Below are positions 47,601 to 55,116 of a stretch of DNA of 64,000 bases, in pieces. How positions within the stretch are numbered: position 1 is the first letter of the stretch; each line of letters opens with the position of its first letter. Position numbers and translations under genes: made by a program. The notes under the pieces were generated by a model. That model was not told the origin of the DNA and searched no databases. It saw only the letters and a list, made by a program, of their open reading frames with translations. This stretch comes from Adhaeribacter terrigena (GTDB lineage Bacteria; Bacteroidota; Bacteroidia; Cytophagales; Hymenobacteraceae), in the NCBI RefSeq assembly GCF_016623615.1, contig NZ_JAEHFX010000004.1:186001-250000 (forward strand). Direction: 5' to 3'.

Positions 47601-50600
47601 CGGTACCGGTCAGGTTTCTACCTATGACCTTTACATATGGCCTGTCAGCGGACTGAAACCTGTTACGCCAACGGCAGCAGGCATTAATTCTTTGCAATAT
47701 ACCTTCTACGGAACCCTGCCTTACGGCGCGCAATATAACTGGCAGGTAGTGGCGAAGAACACCTGTTTCACCACCAATGGGCCAGTCCTTACCTTTGGCT
47801 TACGCGAGTTGCCGGACCTGCGGATAACCCTGATCCAGAATCCGGATACGGTTTATGCCGGGCAGACCATGCAAATGAGCTGGAATGTTACGAATTTTGG
47901 TTTGGGTAGCACGCTGGCGCAACAATGGCGCGATGAAGTGTGGCTGAGCCAGGATTCAGCTTTCAATGCAGCAACTGCCATAAGAGTGGGTGATTGGGGA
48001 AATACTACCTTCCTGCAAGCCAATGCGACTTACATTACCAACGCTACTTTCCCGGTGCCGTATTCTCAGGCCGGCTATTACTACGTTTTTGTGAAAGCGA
48101 ATACGGGTTCCCTGCTGGAAACCAACCTGAATAACAATCGCCTGCGGGCTACTGGTCGCACTTTGATGATCGTGCCGACTACTCCTGACCTGACGGTGGA
48201 GAACTTCGTGTCGCCGCCGGATCCATCGGTAAGCTACACTGACGTTACTATGCGCTACAATGTATATAACCGTGGTTCTGTGGCCGCTATTGCCCATCGG
48301 TACGATGAGTTTTTTATCTCGCCGGATACCATTCTGAATATCAGTCAGAATACCGGCCGCCTGGCGTTGGGTCCGAATGCCATTTCGCTGGGCCGCCGCC
48401 TGGTAACCGATACCCTGCTTACCAATGGGCATTACCAGCGTACTGTAACCGTGCGTATTCCGCATACCGAATTCGGTACCCGTTACTTTTATGCTTATAC
48501 TGATACTGATAACCAGCTCTTCGAAACGGCCAGTACCAACAACGTGAATCGTCCGGTACCGGTCGAGATCATCCTGCGGCCGCCGGCGGATCTTATTCCG
48601 ATCGCGCTGAATGCCCCGGCTAACATGATCGCCGGAGCCACTGCTGCTATTACCTGGGATGTACGGAACGCAGGCAACAATCCCCCGGTAGCCGAAGAAC
48701 GGTACTGGAGCGATAATTTCTGGCTGAGCCCGACCGCTACCTTCGATCCGGCAACTGCCATTCCGGTAGGAACACTCAATATATTCGGAGGCGATACCCT
48801 GGGCGTGCAGCATCACTACCGGCGTAGCGTGAACCTGAATATTCCGAACGGCATTTCCGGCACATATTACGTTTTCGGCCACGCTGATTATGTAGCAGGG
48901 GCAGTGCGAGGCAATGTGTTCGAATACAACCAGGAAAGCAACAACATGCTGCGCTCCGGCGCAATAAACGTAGGCTTGACTTTTGCTGACCTAAACCCTG
49001 CCGTTTTCAACGGACCAACCAGCGTGGATGCGTTCCAGACCTTTACGATTAACTACACGGTGCAGAACACTAATTCTGCCGTAGGCGCCGCTTCCGGTTC
49101 CTGGACCGATGCTGTATGGCTGCATAACCACAACAGCAGTGCCGCGAACTGCTCGCCGTTAGCCACCGTAACCCGTAGCGGTCCATTGGCTCCGGGTGCC
49201 ACTTACTCCGGTACCATGACGGTTTCTATTCCGCGTTACATCGACCCGGGCACCTACGACCTGGTGCTCCGAACCGACAACGGCGGCACCGTGTACGAAT
49301 ACAACCTAGAGAACAACAATGACCTTCGTTATACTTTCACCTATAATTATTCCGATGATCTGGAACTCACTGCGTTGGCAACCAGTGGGGCCGCGCTTTC
49401 CGGCCAGACCATTCAGGTGAATTTCAGCGTAGAAAACCAGGGCGCCTTCCGGACGCTGGCAACCGGATGGGCCGATCAGTTCTATCTTTCTGCGGATGCC
49501 AGTCTGGATGCCAGTGACCTGCTGCTGAACACGGTAACCCGCAACGGTGACCTGAACATCGGGGAAAGCTACAACGGATCAACTACAGTTCGAATGCCGC
49601 ATGGCCTTCAGGGTAATTATTTCCTGATCGGCAAAGCCGGAGTGCGTGATGGTCGTGGAACCTGCAACGGGATTGCTTCCAGCGTGCTCGTGGATACTGA
49701 CCCGGCCAATAACTTCCGGACCATCGGTTTACCAATTACCCTTACGCCACCAAGCGACCTGATCCCGGTAACCTACACTCTGCCAACCGACGTGGTAGCC
49801 GGGCAGCAGGTTACTATTCCGTTCACTATTCAGAACCAGGGAACAGGCGCTACTTTGGAAGGAAACTGGGACGACGGAATTTATCTGAACACTTCGCCTA
49901 CTGTGAACGGGGCTGTGCGCATTGGTACGGTACGTCACGCGGGTACCCGTGGTGCCGGGCAGAGCTATTCAACTTCCATTACGACCACCATTCCGGCTTA
50001 TATGGCAGGCAACTACTATATCTTCCTGGTAACGGATATTTCCGGCGTGAGCGGCTATATTCCAAGCCAGCACTGGGGCGGAGCTGTGCAGTACGGCACT
50101 GTGTATGAACATCAGCAAGAACTTAATAATGTGGTACAGGGCAGTATCCTGATCCGGGTGCCGCAACCAGCTGACCTGGTAGTTACCAGTGTAACGATCC
50201 CGGCCAACCGTAAACTGGGGGAAATGATGACGGTTCATTACGAAGTGAAAAACCAAGGCGTGAACCCGGCCATCGGCCAGTTGAAAGACGGCTTGTTCCT
50301 GAGTCTGGATGCTACCTTAAACGGTGCTATTGATCAGCTTTTTGCCACCAGTACCGGAAACGTTGTTCTTGCTCCGAACCAGACTTTCAGCGGTACGGTG
50401 CGTTCCCGCCTGCAGGGCCTAATGCCGGGCACCTATCATGGTCTGATGGCTACCAACCTGTTCAATGACATTTACGAAGGTCTGACCGCCAGCCCGGCTG
50501 CGAACAATAACGTGACCGGTGCCGGCAACCAGCTGGATCTGGGTGTGAACGTACTGCCATTGCGCACTCCAACCAGCTTCCCGCTCATGAAAGATTCGGT

Positions 50601-53334
50601 AGTATATTACCAGGTAAACCCGGGTGAGAACAAAGATATGGTGCTGACGCTGACGAGTAATCATAGCCTGGGTCAGAATGAAATGTACGTAGCCTATAAC
50701 CGTGTACCGACTCCGGCTGATTACGATTTCATTTATCTGAACCAGGTAAGCACGTCCCAAGAGATACTGGTGCCAACCACCGGGGCGCTGCCGTATTATG
50801 TGCTGGTGAAAACGCCTTATCAATATTCCGGTTTGCAAACCGCTACGCTATACGCCGATACCCTGGGCTTCCAGGTGCGAAGCATAACCGCCAATAAGGT
50901 AGGCCGCGGTCGTGTAACTACCCAGGTGCTGGGTGCCGGCTTCCGTCGCCTGAAAACCGGAACCAACGGCTACCCGGCCACGCGATACTACCTGACCAAA
51001 GGCAACAACCCGGCAATTAGAGCCGAAGCCCAGGTGCTGAAATACCATAACAGTACCGAAGTAACGTTGCGCTGGCGCCTCGATACCCTGAGCGTAGGAC
51101 TATACAATGTGGTAGCCGACAACAACGGTACCCGCGTGCAACTGACCAACGGCCTGACCGTAGAGCCGGCTCAACCGCTGAACGTGGATTTTGCCACTAT
51201 TATTCCGCAGGTGGTGCGTGTAAATTCGCATGCCAACTGGACCTACTTCCTACAGAACAATTCGAATGTGGACGTACCTTACTGGGAATTCCAGTATGAG
51301 TTGCCGCCTGGCCAGAATCCGGTGATCACGCATACACCGAACGTACGGAAGAAAAGCGATTTCTATGCGGGCGCAGCCAGCAGCACTCTGCGTAACCGGA
51401 TGGACAATGGCCTGACCGAAGTTTTGCCGTTCGTAGCGCGCGATTTGCGCCCGGGTGAGATTATTCAGGTAAACCTGCGCCTGACCCCAACCGCTACCGG
51501 CGGGTTTCCGGTGGTATGGAACCAGGCTGCTTTAACGGAAGAATGGTACACCCGTCAAACTCTTGATCACATTGACCGTTACCGCGCCGCCGTACTGGCC
51601 AAGCCAGCTGATTTCCCGGCCGGAGTAGCCAACCTGGCTGCTAATGCTACGGCCTGGCAAGACAGCCTGCGCCGCTACTACGTGAGCCAGGGGCTTCTTG
51701 ATACAATAGCCCTGAAAGCCCCGAAACTGCGCACCGGTTACACGGCGCTATCCAACAGCGTGCAGATCCCGGGCGGGGTTTGCGGTACCTGGGGCGTTAC
51801 AGAATGTGTGCGGCCGTTCCGTCCGGATCCGTTCGATGCTAATGTGTACCCGGCGGCCCTGATCGGTTGCGCTGATTCCATTGTGTTTACGTACAAAGGC
51901 CGCGGGGTTAGCTGCACGCAGGTAGTGGGTTCTCTGGATCCGAACCTGATAGCGGGGCCATCCGGAACCGGTCAGCGGAAAATGGTAGGCAATCAGCAGC
52001 GCTTGAGTTACCAGGTACAATTTGAGAACGATCCTTTACTGGCAACGGCGCCGGCCCAGGTGGTACGGGTAACCGTTCCGCTGAATCCGGCCTTCGATGC
52101 CCAGCAATTCCGTCTGGGTTCATTCGGTTGGGGAAATTACTTGTTTGAAACCCCGCCAAATTCCAGTTCTTATACTTCTGTACTCGATATGCCAGACAGC
52201 CTGGGTTACGACGTGCGGGTGCTGGGAACGGTAGACGTAGTGGGTCGCCGCCTGATCTGGCAGTTCGAAACCCTTGATCCGGCTACCGGCGTTGCTCCGG
52301 CTGATCCGAATAAAGGCTTCCTGCTGGTGAACGATTCTACCGGGCGGGGCCAGGGCTTTATTAACTACACCATTAAAGCTTCTCCAACGGCCGTAACCGG
52401 CGATACGCTGGCCGCGCAGGCTACTATTGTGTTCGATAGCAATCCGCCACTGGCTACTAACCGTTGGGTGAACCTGCTGGATGCTGTTGCGCCAACCAGT
52501 TTGATAAATGCGCTGCCACTGCCTTCGGTTGAACCTTCTGCTATTCTTACCTGGGCAGCAAACGACGATACCAATGGTTCCGGCCTGCTGACCTATGATC
52601 TGTATGTAAGCCAGGATGGTGGCCCTTTTGAACAAAAAGTAACGGGACTTACAGACAAAACCTACACCTTTAATGGGGAGCCAAAAGTTCGTTACGAGTT
52701 CTTTGTTCTGGCCAGAGACAGCGCTGAAAACCAGGAAGCCATGAAGTCAGCCTTTGAAGCGGTGCTCTTCCACGATCCGGGTACGCCGCTGCCGGTAGAA
52801 CTGGTAAGCTTCAAGGCAACCCGTAAAGGACAGGACGCCCTGCTGGAGTGGCAAACCGCCGAAGAACTGGACAATGCTGGTTTTGAAGTGGAAGTGTCAG
52901 AAGATGGAAGAACCTTCAGGAAGTTGCAATATCTGGAAGCTAAAGGGCGAAACAGCCATTATAGTTACCTGGATGCCGGACTTAACAAAAAGGGAATGCG
53001 TTATTATCGTCTGAAACAGCTAGACCTGGATGAAAGCTTCAGCTATTCGCCGATCCGCACCCTGGATTTTGGCGATGTCAAAACTGTTACTACCGCCTGG
53101 CCAAACCCGTTCAGTTCGAACCTGTTCGTAAAACTGACCACCCAAATAGAAGAACCGGTAACCCTGGTAGTAACCGATGTGCTGGGCCGGGTGCGTTACA
53201 AACAGGAATTCAACCTGAAGCCTGGTAACCATCAGGTAGAACTTGAACTTGCCGAAAATCTGCCGGCCGGCCTTTACCTGCTGGAAGTGATCAGGAAAGA
53301 GAGCAGGGAAGCCCTGAAAGTGATCAGGAAATAA
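38614..53334 (+). CDS. Giant T9SS surface protein with propeller, IPT/TIG and CARDB repeats
   Basis: 4906-aa secreted protein. A signal peptide with a long n-region ends near residue 40 (LAVNSNAQ). About 45-1765 holds dozens of repeats of about 50 residues with the pattern TLYxGGxFTxIGGxxRNRLAA and FxPxxNSTV, a propeller-type (delta-60-like) array. Twelve IPT/TIG domains (FxPxSGPxGTxVTITGTNF) span about 1766-2745. Two GGSPAGGTYSGxGV modules and a PKD/Ig-like domain follow (to about 2970). Seven CARDB repeats lie at about 3065-3995. A beta-rich DUF7619-like region (FENDPL to IVFDSNPPLATN) ends near 4630. The last 85 or so residues form a type A sorting domain (AWPNPFSSNLFVKL, AGLYLLEV). Likely a very long cell-surface or sheath adhesin exported by the type IX system. 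No enzymatic motif is seen. The ATG at 38614 is set by the signal peptide, and a strong terminator follows. Confidence 0.92.
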   Translation: MQKFYSFFRYLIVPFKFKYPFVFCQLVALFCCLAVNSNAQQLLPPGPQTDGTVNVTYRDGGIQYVGGSFSTVGYKTGSATLFPGSGNTPNLNFPQINGTVYCSAPDGTGGWYLGGSFTQAGGVSRSNLVHITAANTVNPSFQPNPNSTVYALLLHGSALYAGGDFTTLGGLVRNRLGAVNASTGAALAFDPNLDNTVNTLALNGANLLAGGTFQRVSGNLCPHLAAFSTATGQRVSHTQADGQVTSLLTDGTTTYAGGAFQGFGYNTGYSALLSSNSNAPSAGWPTFNGTVNITISDGSGGWYVGGAFTKVGNVSIRNLVHITATNDIDPIFKPEPNGTVTTLLRNGATIYAGGDFTIIGKEVRNRLAELDPVTGTATSINPDLDSRPNALAIAGSRLYVGGAMNNAQGNPARNLVAYDLTTGLRTPYPGANGAVLSLLADGSNLFVGGSFSGIGFYTGYSAQLSTSSDVPSATWPVINGTVYVTIPDGNGGWYVGGSFSQVGSTTIRNLVHITATNTIDAAFKPEPNGGVYSLLKNGTTLYVGGDFNTIGGQSRNRLAAVNAGTGAATNLDLSTSNRVRSLTLVGTTLYAGGDMLHTQGFPTRYLTGFNVSTGELVKVPGFNSQIKAMATDGTNIYAAGSHTQTGISAEYAALLSISSDVPSANWPYFNGTIYAVAGDGNGGWYVGGSFSEVAGQPRRNLVRLLANGTIDPVFAPDPNSTVHTLALKGSTLYTGGSFNQIGGNTRTYLAAVNAVTGALLPLFDAAPNSTVTKLAVSDDALYVGGSFSQIGGQTRNRLASLDLTSGSAGTWNPNPNSTVNDILVDTAAGTLYVAGSFSQIGGQTRQYLVAFDLLTHTLSAFAPNPNSTVYSLALSGADLFVGGSFSTIGGQNRQYLAALNKNTGTPSAFNPQPNSTVQAIATDGTSLFIGGSFTRIGNLSGSPTRNYLAAFTLNTGSLSSWDPAANSSVTGITLAGAGMVVTGSFNLLKTTTDRPYLAAFDAVTGQLNSGFAPVFSSDPGLEALTLHGATLYAGGSFNINVNGQNRRGLAAFDKTTGIATSFNPQLNSRVNALATDGTTLFAGGDFTQAGSSSPVTRNRLAAFDLGTGTLTNWNPNANSAVYALGMSGAQVVTGGSFTYLKSHDQNGLISLDAVTGATNTGFAANFNYYFYGYAPQTMVISGNTLYVGGYLYQYKGAMVSNILGLDKSTGTLSGFAPNLNNTVYQLATDGTTLFAAGEFTQAGTISRNRLASFTLSNGALTSWDPNANSSVRTLALDGTQLLIGGSFTYLNYQAKARLASLTSTGHLNTAFSPPAFSNAYSAPVSGMLISGGKLYVAGDFYSYTNSNSVNRNFSSITAFDKVTGFDDGSFTIAFGGGYGQAKTITTDGTTLFVGGDFTQVGTGSAGIKRNRLAAFTMSNGSLASWDPGVNNTVHTLSRSGSDLLAGGSFNMSNAFSRSGLFAYSVRTGEILPGFNANLAGPVYALTSVGSRLFVGGAMYTNGSNPKGGLLAIDKLTGADTGFNSGLYSSHSYAGSAPVHSLAVSGSTLYVGGDFYNGYGAPRNYLAAYNLNTDALISGFNPNLNGRVKALALDGTTLYVGGEFTTINGQTRNRLSSFDIGTNSLTSWNPGANSTVFALGVNTTALYAGGYFSIAGGQNRYGVAAIDKVSGTATSWDPGLNSHVEEILATDTRVILGGAFTQANGQPVNRAAIYGASGNAPVFTPQFNNSVLTFSLNSDTLLTGGSFTTANGETRQYMAGFTLDATPTIISFSPVSGPAGTVVTVTGSGFTGVTSVTLNGVNVPVYNVTSTTQFTFTVPAGATTGLIAVTAATGTGTSSQVFTVLPAVAITSFTPTSGKAGDAVNIYGNGFTGATSVTFNGTAVLSPSVYSNTHIYAVVPVGATTGPIAVTSPAGTGTSDQDFVVIPSPTITSFSPGSGPSGTMVTITGTNFGGLNAVKFNGTNASNYTLISSTTITAEVPGGATSGSISVTAAGGTGTSASSFTVVTSPEISSFWPPSGPAGTVVTIYGNYFTNATEVSFNGANALAFNVVNSTQINATVPVGATDGLIRVTTPSGTATSATIFDVTPSVTVSYAYGPSNSYNAAAIGNTITVHGSGFSGATSVEFNGGTGTNLVVTSSSQLTVTVPVGAQTGPISVTTPFGTGTMTTDFNIIPAPTITSFTPSFATVGSLITIYGTGYASGGTVTFGGNVNATYLYNYGPNFITVAVPTGASTGLLSVTTLGGTATSATVFTVVGAPTITAFSPDNGLPGTSVTITGTNLTGTNQVNFNGTPATFSNVTSTSLTAVVPANATTGPIAVYTPAGYYTTASNGAAGVFTVLSLVPTISSFTPTGGPEGTLVTVSGTNFTGATSVTVGGVPAISFSVQSATSLTLYIPTGAITGPIVITNPSGTATSATNFTVVPAPVITSVSPNSEVVGASVVIYGSNFQNASYVGFNGTSAPGYVVNSSGTEITVTVPAGATTGQIRVTTPGGTTYSSSNFTVLVPAPTITTFSPASGPINTAVTITGTNFTNVSSVRFNGIAAGFTQNSATSITATVPIGTSTGPITVTTPGGTATSATDFIFIPAPVLSSLAPTSGGAGTVVTLSGGNFQNTSAVRFNGALASGYVVNGNGTQITVSVPAGASTGPVSVTTPGGTATSTGNFTVLSAPTISGFTPASGPAGTNVVITGTNLNTTTGVNFNGTLAGFTVNSATQLTATVPATATTGFVTVISGGGSNSSADPFTVIPTTLAAFDPVCETGSAFSLSGGSPAGGTYSGPGVSSNQFNPATAGVGTHTITYTYTLNSIITSATQTLNVEARPTVTLASQNAVCQGTAAFNLGGGSPAGGTYSGTGVSGGQFNPAVAGVGTHAITYAYTNAAGCSSSAIQQLTVLPTPTFASSATQVCSGQPVTLTVSNAGAGATYAWSTGETTASITASPTVQTTYSVTVTNAAGCTYPFSQQVTINPFTSAPGVVSQLQPVDNSNGLSLPITFSWNGTGQVSTYDLYIWPVSGLKPVTPTAAGINSLQYTFYGTLPYGAQYNWQVVAKNTCFTTNGPVLTFGLRELPDLRITLIQNPDTVYAGQTMQMSWNVTNFGLGSTLAQQWRDEVWLSQDSAFNAATAIRVGDWGNTTFLQANATYITNATFPVPYSQAGYYYVFVKANTGSLLETNLNNNRLRATGRTLMIVPTTPDLTVENFVSPPDPSVSYTDVTMRYNVYNRGSVAAIAHRYDEFFISPDTILNISQNTGRLALGPNAISLGRRLVTDTLLTNGHYQRTVTVRIPHTEFGTRYFYAYTDTDNQLFETASTNNVNRPVPVEIILRPPADLIPIALNAPANMIAGATAAITWDVRNAGNNPPVAEERYWSDNFWLSPTATFDPATAIPVGTLNIFGGDTLGVQHHYRRSVNLNIPNGISGTYYVFGHADYVAGAVRGNVFEYNQESNNMLRSGAINVGLTFADLNPAVFNGPTSVDAFQTFTINYTVQNTNSAVGAASGSWTDAVWLHNHNSSAANCSPLATVTRSGPLAPGATYSGTMTVSIPRYIDPGTYDLVLRTDNGGTVYEYNLENNNDLRYTFTYNYSDDLELTALATSGAALSGQTIQVNFSVENQGAFRTLATGWADQFYLSADASLDASDLLLNTVTRNGDLNIGESYNGSTTVRMPHGLQGNYFLIGKAGVRDGRGTCNGIASSVLVDTDPANNFRTIGLPITLTPPSDLIPVTYTLPTDVVAGQQVTIPFTIQNQGTGATLEGNWDDGIYLNTSPTVNGAVRIGTVRHAGTRGAGQSYSTSITTTIPAYMAGNYYIFLVTDISGVSGYIPSQHWGGAVQYGTVYEHQQELNNVVQGSILIRVPQPADLVVTSVTIPANRKLGEMMTVHYEVKNQGVNPAIGQLKDGLFLSLDATLNGAIDQLFATSTGNVVLAPNQTFSGTVRSRLQGLMPGTYHGLMATNLFNDIYEGLTASPAANNNVTGAGNQLDLGVNVLPLRTPTSFPLMKDSVVYYQVNPGENKDMVLTLTSNHSLGQNEMYVAYNRVPTPADYDFIYLNQVSTSQEILVPTTGALPYYVLVKTPYQYSGLQTATLYADTLGFQVRSITANKVGRGRVTTQVLGAGFRRLKTGTNGYPATRYYLTKGNNPAIRAEAQVLKYHNSTEVTLRWRLDTLSVGLYNVVADNNGTRVQLTNGLTVEPAQPLNVDFATIIPQVVRVNSHANWTYFLQNNSNVDVPYWEFQYELPPGQNPVITHTPNVRKKSDFYAGAASSTLRNRMDNGLTEVLPFVARDLRPGEIIQVNLRLTPTATGGFPVVWNQAALTEEWYTRQTLDHIDRYRAAVLAKPADFPAGVANLAANATAWQDSLRRYYVSQGLLDTIALKAPKLRTGYTALSNSVQIPGGVCGTWGVTECVRPFRPDPFDANVYPAALIGCADSIVFTYKGRGVSCTQVVGSLDPNLIAGPSGTGQRKMVGNQQRLSYQVQFENDPLLATAPAQVVRVTVPLNPAFDAQQFRLGSFGWGNYLFETPPNSSSYTSVLDMPDSLGYDVRVLGTVDVVGRRLIWQFETLDPATGVAPADPNKGFLLVNDSTGRGQGFINYTIKASPTAVTGDTLAAQATIVFDSNPPLATNRWVNLLDAVAPTSLINALPLPSVEPSAILTWAANDDTNGSGLLTYDLYVSQDGGPFEQKVTGLTDKTYTFNGEPKVRYEFFVLARDSAENQEAMKSAFEAVLFHDPGTPLPVELVSFKATRKGQDALLEWQTAEELDNAGFEVEVSEDGRTFRKLQYLEAKGRNSHYSYLDAGLNKKGMRYYRLKQLDLDESFSYSPIRTLDFGDVKTVTTAWPNPFSSNLFVKLTTQIEEPVTLVVTDVLGRVRYKQEFNLKPGNHQVELELAENLPAGLYLLEVIRKESREALKVIRK
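48978..49007 (-). repeat. Dispersed AACGSTA repeat, copy 12, inside the giant gene
   Basis: Minus strand: AAAACGGCAGGGTTT, spacer, AAAAGTC. It lies in a CARDB repeat coding for FADLNPAVFNGP and could be chance. Confidence 0.35.
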
Positions 53335-53352
53335 GCTTTCCGGCTAAAACTT

Positions 53353-53390
53353 AAAAAGCAGCCCCGGCAATACCGGGGCTGCTTTTTTTT
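53353..53390 (+). terminator. Strong terminator of the giant T9SS gene
   Basis: AAAAAGCAGCCCCGG (53353-53367) and CCGGGGCTGCTTTTT (53373-53387) form a perfect 15-bp stem around CAATA, followed by more T residues. It starts 19 bases after the stop codon. Confidence 0.92.
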
Positions 53391-53561
53391 TATGAGCTTT
53401 TGATGGGGGGGTACTGTGAAATTTTCTGTTTCGCCGCCTAACTATTGATCATGGTAATCAAAAAAAGTACTGAATTGGCTGGATAATCTGAAAGTGCGGC
53501 TTTCGAAATCAAGCGGCAGGGGATGGGAATAGGAATAGGAGCGTGCAAATTGTGTGCAAAC

Positions 53562-53595
53562 AAAAAAGCCACTCAGATTGCTCTAAGTGGCTTTT
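53562..53595 (-). terminator. Terminator of the tRNA-Asn gene
   Basis: AAAAGCCACT and AGTGGCTTTT arms form a 10-bp stem. On the minus strand it starts six bases past the tRNA 3' end and runs into T6. Confidence 0.85.
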
Positions 53596-53600
53596 CGTTG

Positions 53601-53674
53601 CTCCCCCTCTTGGGCTCGAACCAAGGACCCCATGATTAACAGTCATGTGCTCTAACCGACTGAGCTAAGGAGGA
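53601..53674 (-). tRNA. trnN: tRNA-Asn (GTT)
   Basis: The 74-nt minus-strand cloverleaf has acceptor TCCTCCT pairing with AGGGGGA (one G-U), discriminator G, D-arm GCTCAGTCGGTTAGAGC, an anticodon loop with GTT (CTGTTAA) and T-loop TTCGAGC. CCA is not encoded. Confidence 0.95.
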
Positions 53675-53806
53675 ATCTTTTCTTCAGTTTCGCTGGTGCG
53701 TTGCTGAATTATGATGCAATATTACAGGGTTTTTTAATGCGGTGCAAGTGCTGCCGATAAATTTTTTTAAAGTTTTTTGTAAAATCCTGAAAACCAAAAG
53801 GAAAAT

Positions 53807-54235
53807 TTAGTTCGAAATGATCAGCGTATTGCCCGAAAGCGCCGTTTGGTACTGCTTGAGTGGAAAACGGGCCGGGCCGGAAATTACCGCACCCTCAAAA
53901 TCGAACTGCGAACCACAGCATTTGTCTTTCATGAATAGCTTCGAATCATCAACTTTTACTACCGCGCAGGTATCGGTGGACTGGTAAGTGCAGGTTTGTT
54001 CGAAGGCTAAATAACGGTTGGCATTCTGGCGGACCACAATTATGCCCCGCGCCCCCGCATTCAGGTAAACAAAACCCCTGTCCTGGCGCAAAGCCGCGTA
54101 CTGAATGTTGGTCAGGTTCAGTTGCTGGCTCACGTGCACGTCCCGGATGTAAGGCCGTTGTTCCTTGTCATCGTCGGAGCAACTGGCCAGAAACGGTAGG
54201 GTTAAGAGTAAAAAAAGTCTAAGCCGTGTAATCAT
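53807..54235 (-). CDS. Rieske-fold-like lipoprotein with altered metal ligands
   Basis: 142-aa outer-surface or periplasmic lipoprotein. I chose the ATG at 54235 because it puts the signal peptide MITRLRLFLLLTLPFLASC with lipobox LASC at the N-terminus; an upstream in-frame ATG at 54262 would bury it. The mature part resembles a Rieske [2Fe-2S] domain: FEQTCTYQSTDTC at the first loop and MKDKCCGSQFDFEGAVISGP at the second. The usual pattern is CTH and CPCHGSxF, so both His ligands are replaced (Tyr and Cys). Iron-sulfur binding in the classical Rieske mode is therefore unlikely. The extra Cys residues might bind another metal or form disulfides. The start overlaps the end of the upstream dehydrogenase gene by 17 bases, so the two are co-translated. 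A repeat copy (54190-54219) lies in its signal-peptide codons. Confidence 0.75.
   Translation of the reverse strand: MITRLRLFLLLTLPFLASCSDDDKEQRPYIRDVHVSQQLNLTNIQYAALRQDRGFVYLNAGARGIIVVRQNANRYLAFEQTCTYQSTDTCAVVKVDDSKLFMKDKCCGSQFDFEGAVISGPARFPLKQYQTALSGNTLIISN
54190..54219 (+). repeat. Dispersed AACGSTA repeat, copy 13, within lipoprotein codons
   Basis: AAACGGTAGGGTTAAGAG then AAAAAAAGTC. It ends exactly at the stop codon of the dehydrogenase gene, within the signal-peptide codons of the lipoprotein. Confidence 0.5.
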
Positions 54236-55082
54236 AAAATCCTCTGCCGGTTTTTCTGCCATGGTGGCCGGCTTCCACTTTCTGTTGTTGTATACGGTTC
54301 GGGCGGAACTTCGGGTCGTAATGAAACGCTTCGAACATAGACGAGGTAACCGAGAAATTCGTGTCCACCCCGATCAGGTCCATGAGCTGAAAAGGCCCCA
54401 TTTTAAAGCCGCTGCTCTGCACCAGTTTGTCTATGGTTTCCAGGTCGGCCACTTTCTCTTCCAGAATTTTCAGGCCTTCTACGTAAAAATGGCGCGCCAC
54501 CCGGTTTACAATAAAGCCCGGCGCATCGGCAGCGTGAACGGCTACTTTGCCCAGTTTTTCGGCCAGTTTATATACCGTTTCGGCTACTTCCGGGGCCGTA
54601 GCCACTCCCGAAATTACTTCCACCAGCTTCATGATATGGGCCGGATTGAAAAAGTGCATGCCTACCACGCGGGCCGGGTTCTGGATTTTAGCCGCAATGC
54701 GCGTGATCGGAATAGACGAAGTATTGGAAGCCAGAATGGTTTCGGAGCCGTTGATCATGGCCAGTTCCTGGAAAATGCTGTGCTTTACTTCCAAACGTTC
54801 TACCACAGCTTCTATTATAAAATCGGCGTGCACATCGTTCATGCTGCCGGTAAAAAGCAAACGGTCGAGCGTTTCCTGTTTTTCCGTGTCCGAAAGTTTG
54901 CCGCGCTCCACGGCTTTTTGCAGGTTGCTTTCAGATGTCTGGCGGGCTTTTTCTAAAACCGGCGCGTTTATATCGAATAAAATGGTTTGGTAACCGGCCT
55001 GCGCGCAGATCTGGGCAATGCCCTGGCCCATGGTGCCGGCGCCAACCACGCCAATGGTTTTAATATTTTCGAAAGCGATCAT
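54219..55082 (-). CDS. hbd: 3-hydroxybutyryl-CoA dehydrogenase
   Basis: 287-aa NAD(P)-dependent 3-hydroxyacyl-CoA dehydrogenase, near the usual family length. The N-terminal Rossmann fold carries the GxGxxG motif at about 10-15 (GVVGAGTMGQGIAQICA). The catalytic region has MHFFNPAHIMKLVEVI (catalytic His) and the family NRVARHFYVEGLKILEE stretch. The C-terminal helical domain has the dimer motif FKMGPFQLMDLIGVD, and the protein ends GRGFYDYTA. It interconverts 3-hydroxyacyl-CoA and 3-oxoacyl-CoA in butyrate or fatty-acid metabolism in the cytoplasm. As a single-domain enzyme without an enoyl-CoA hydratase fusion it fits Hbd/PaaH rather than FadB. A lipoprotein gene overlaps its 3' end. The start is the ATG at 55082. 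Confidence 0.93.
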   Translation of the reverse strand: MIAFENIKTIGVVGAGTMGQGIAQICAQAGYQTILFDINAPVLEKARQTSESNLQKAVERGKLSDTEKQETLDRLLFTGSMNDVHADFIIEAVVERLEVKHSIFQELAMINGSETILASNTSSIPITRIAAKIQNPARVVGMHFFNPAHIMKLVEVISGVATAPEVAETVYKLAEKLGKVAVHAADAPGFIVNRVARHFYVEGLKILEEKVADLETIDKLVQSSGFKMGPFQLMDLIGVDTNFSVTSSMFEAFHYDPKFRPNRIQQQKVEAGHHGRKTGRGFYDYTA

Positions 55083-55085
55083 AAC

Positions 55086-55116
55086 AAAAAACGGTATGGT
55101 TTAGAAGCAAAAAACT
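55086..55116 (+). repeat. Dispersed AACGSTA repeat, copy 14
   Basis: AAAAAACGGTATGGTTTAG, spacer, AAAAAACTG; four bases upstream of the hbd start codon. Confidence 0.55.

Noticed and set aside
48978..49007. A firm dispersed-repeat copy in the giant gene.
   Set aside because: The match is partial and encodes a conserved CARDB strand (ADLNPAVF), so I keep it only as a low-confidence member.
53601..53674. tRNA-Asn as the attachment site of the Tc island.
   Set aside because: The tRNA is 15 kb beyond the integrase remnant, separated by the giant T9SS gene, and I saw no copy of its 3' end near the island edges.
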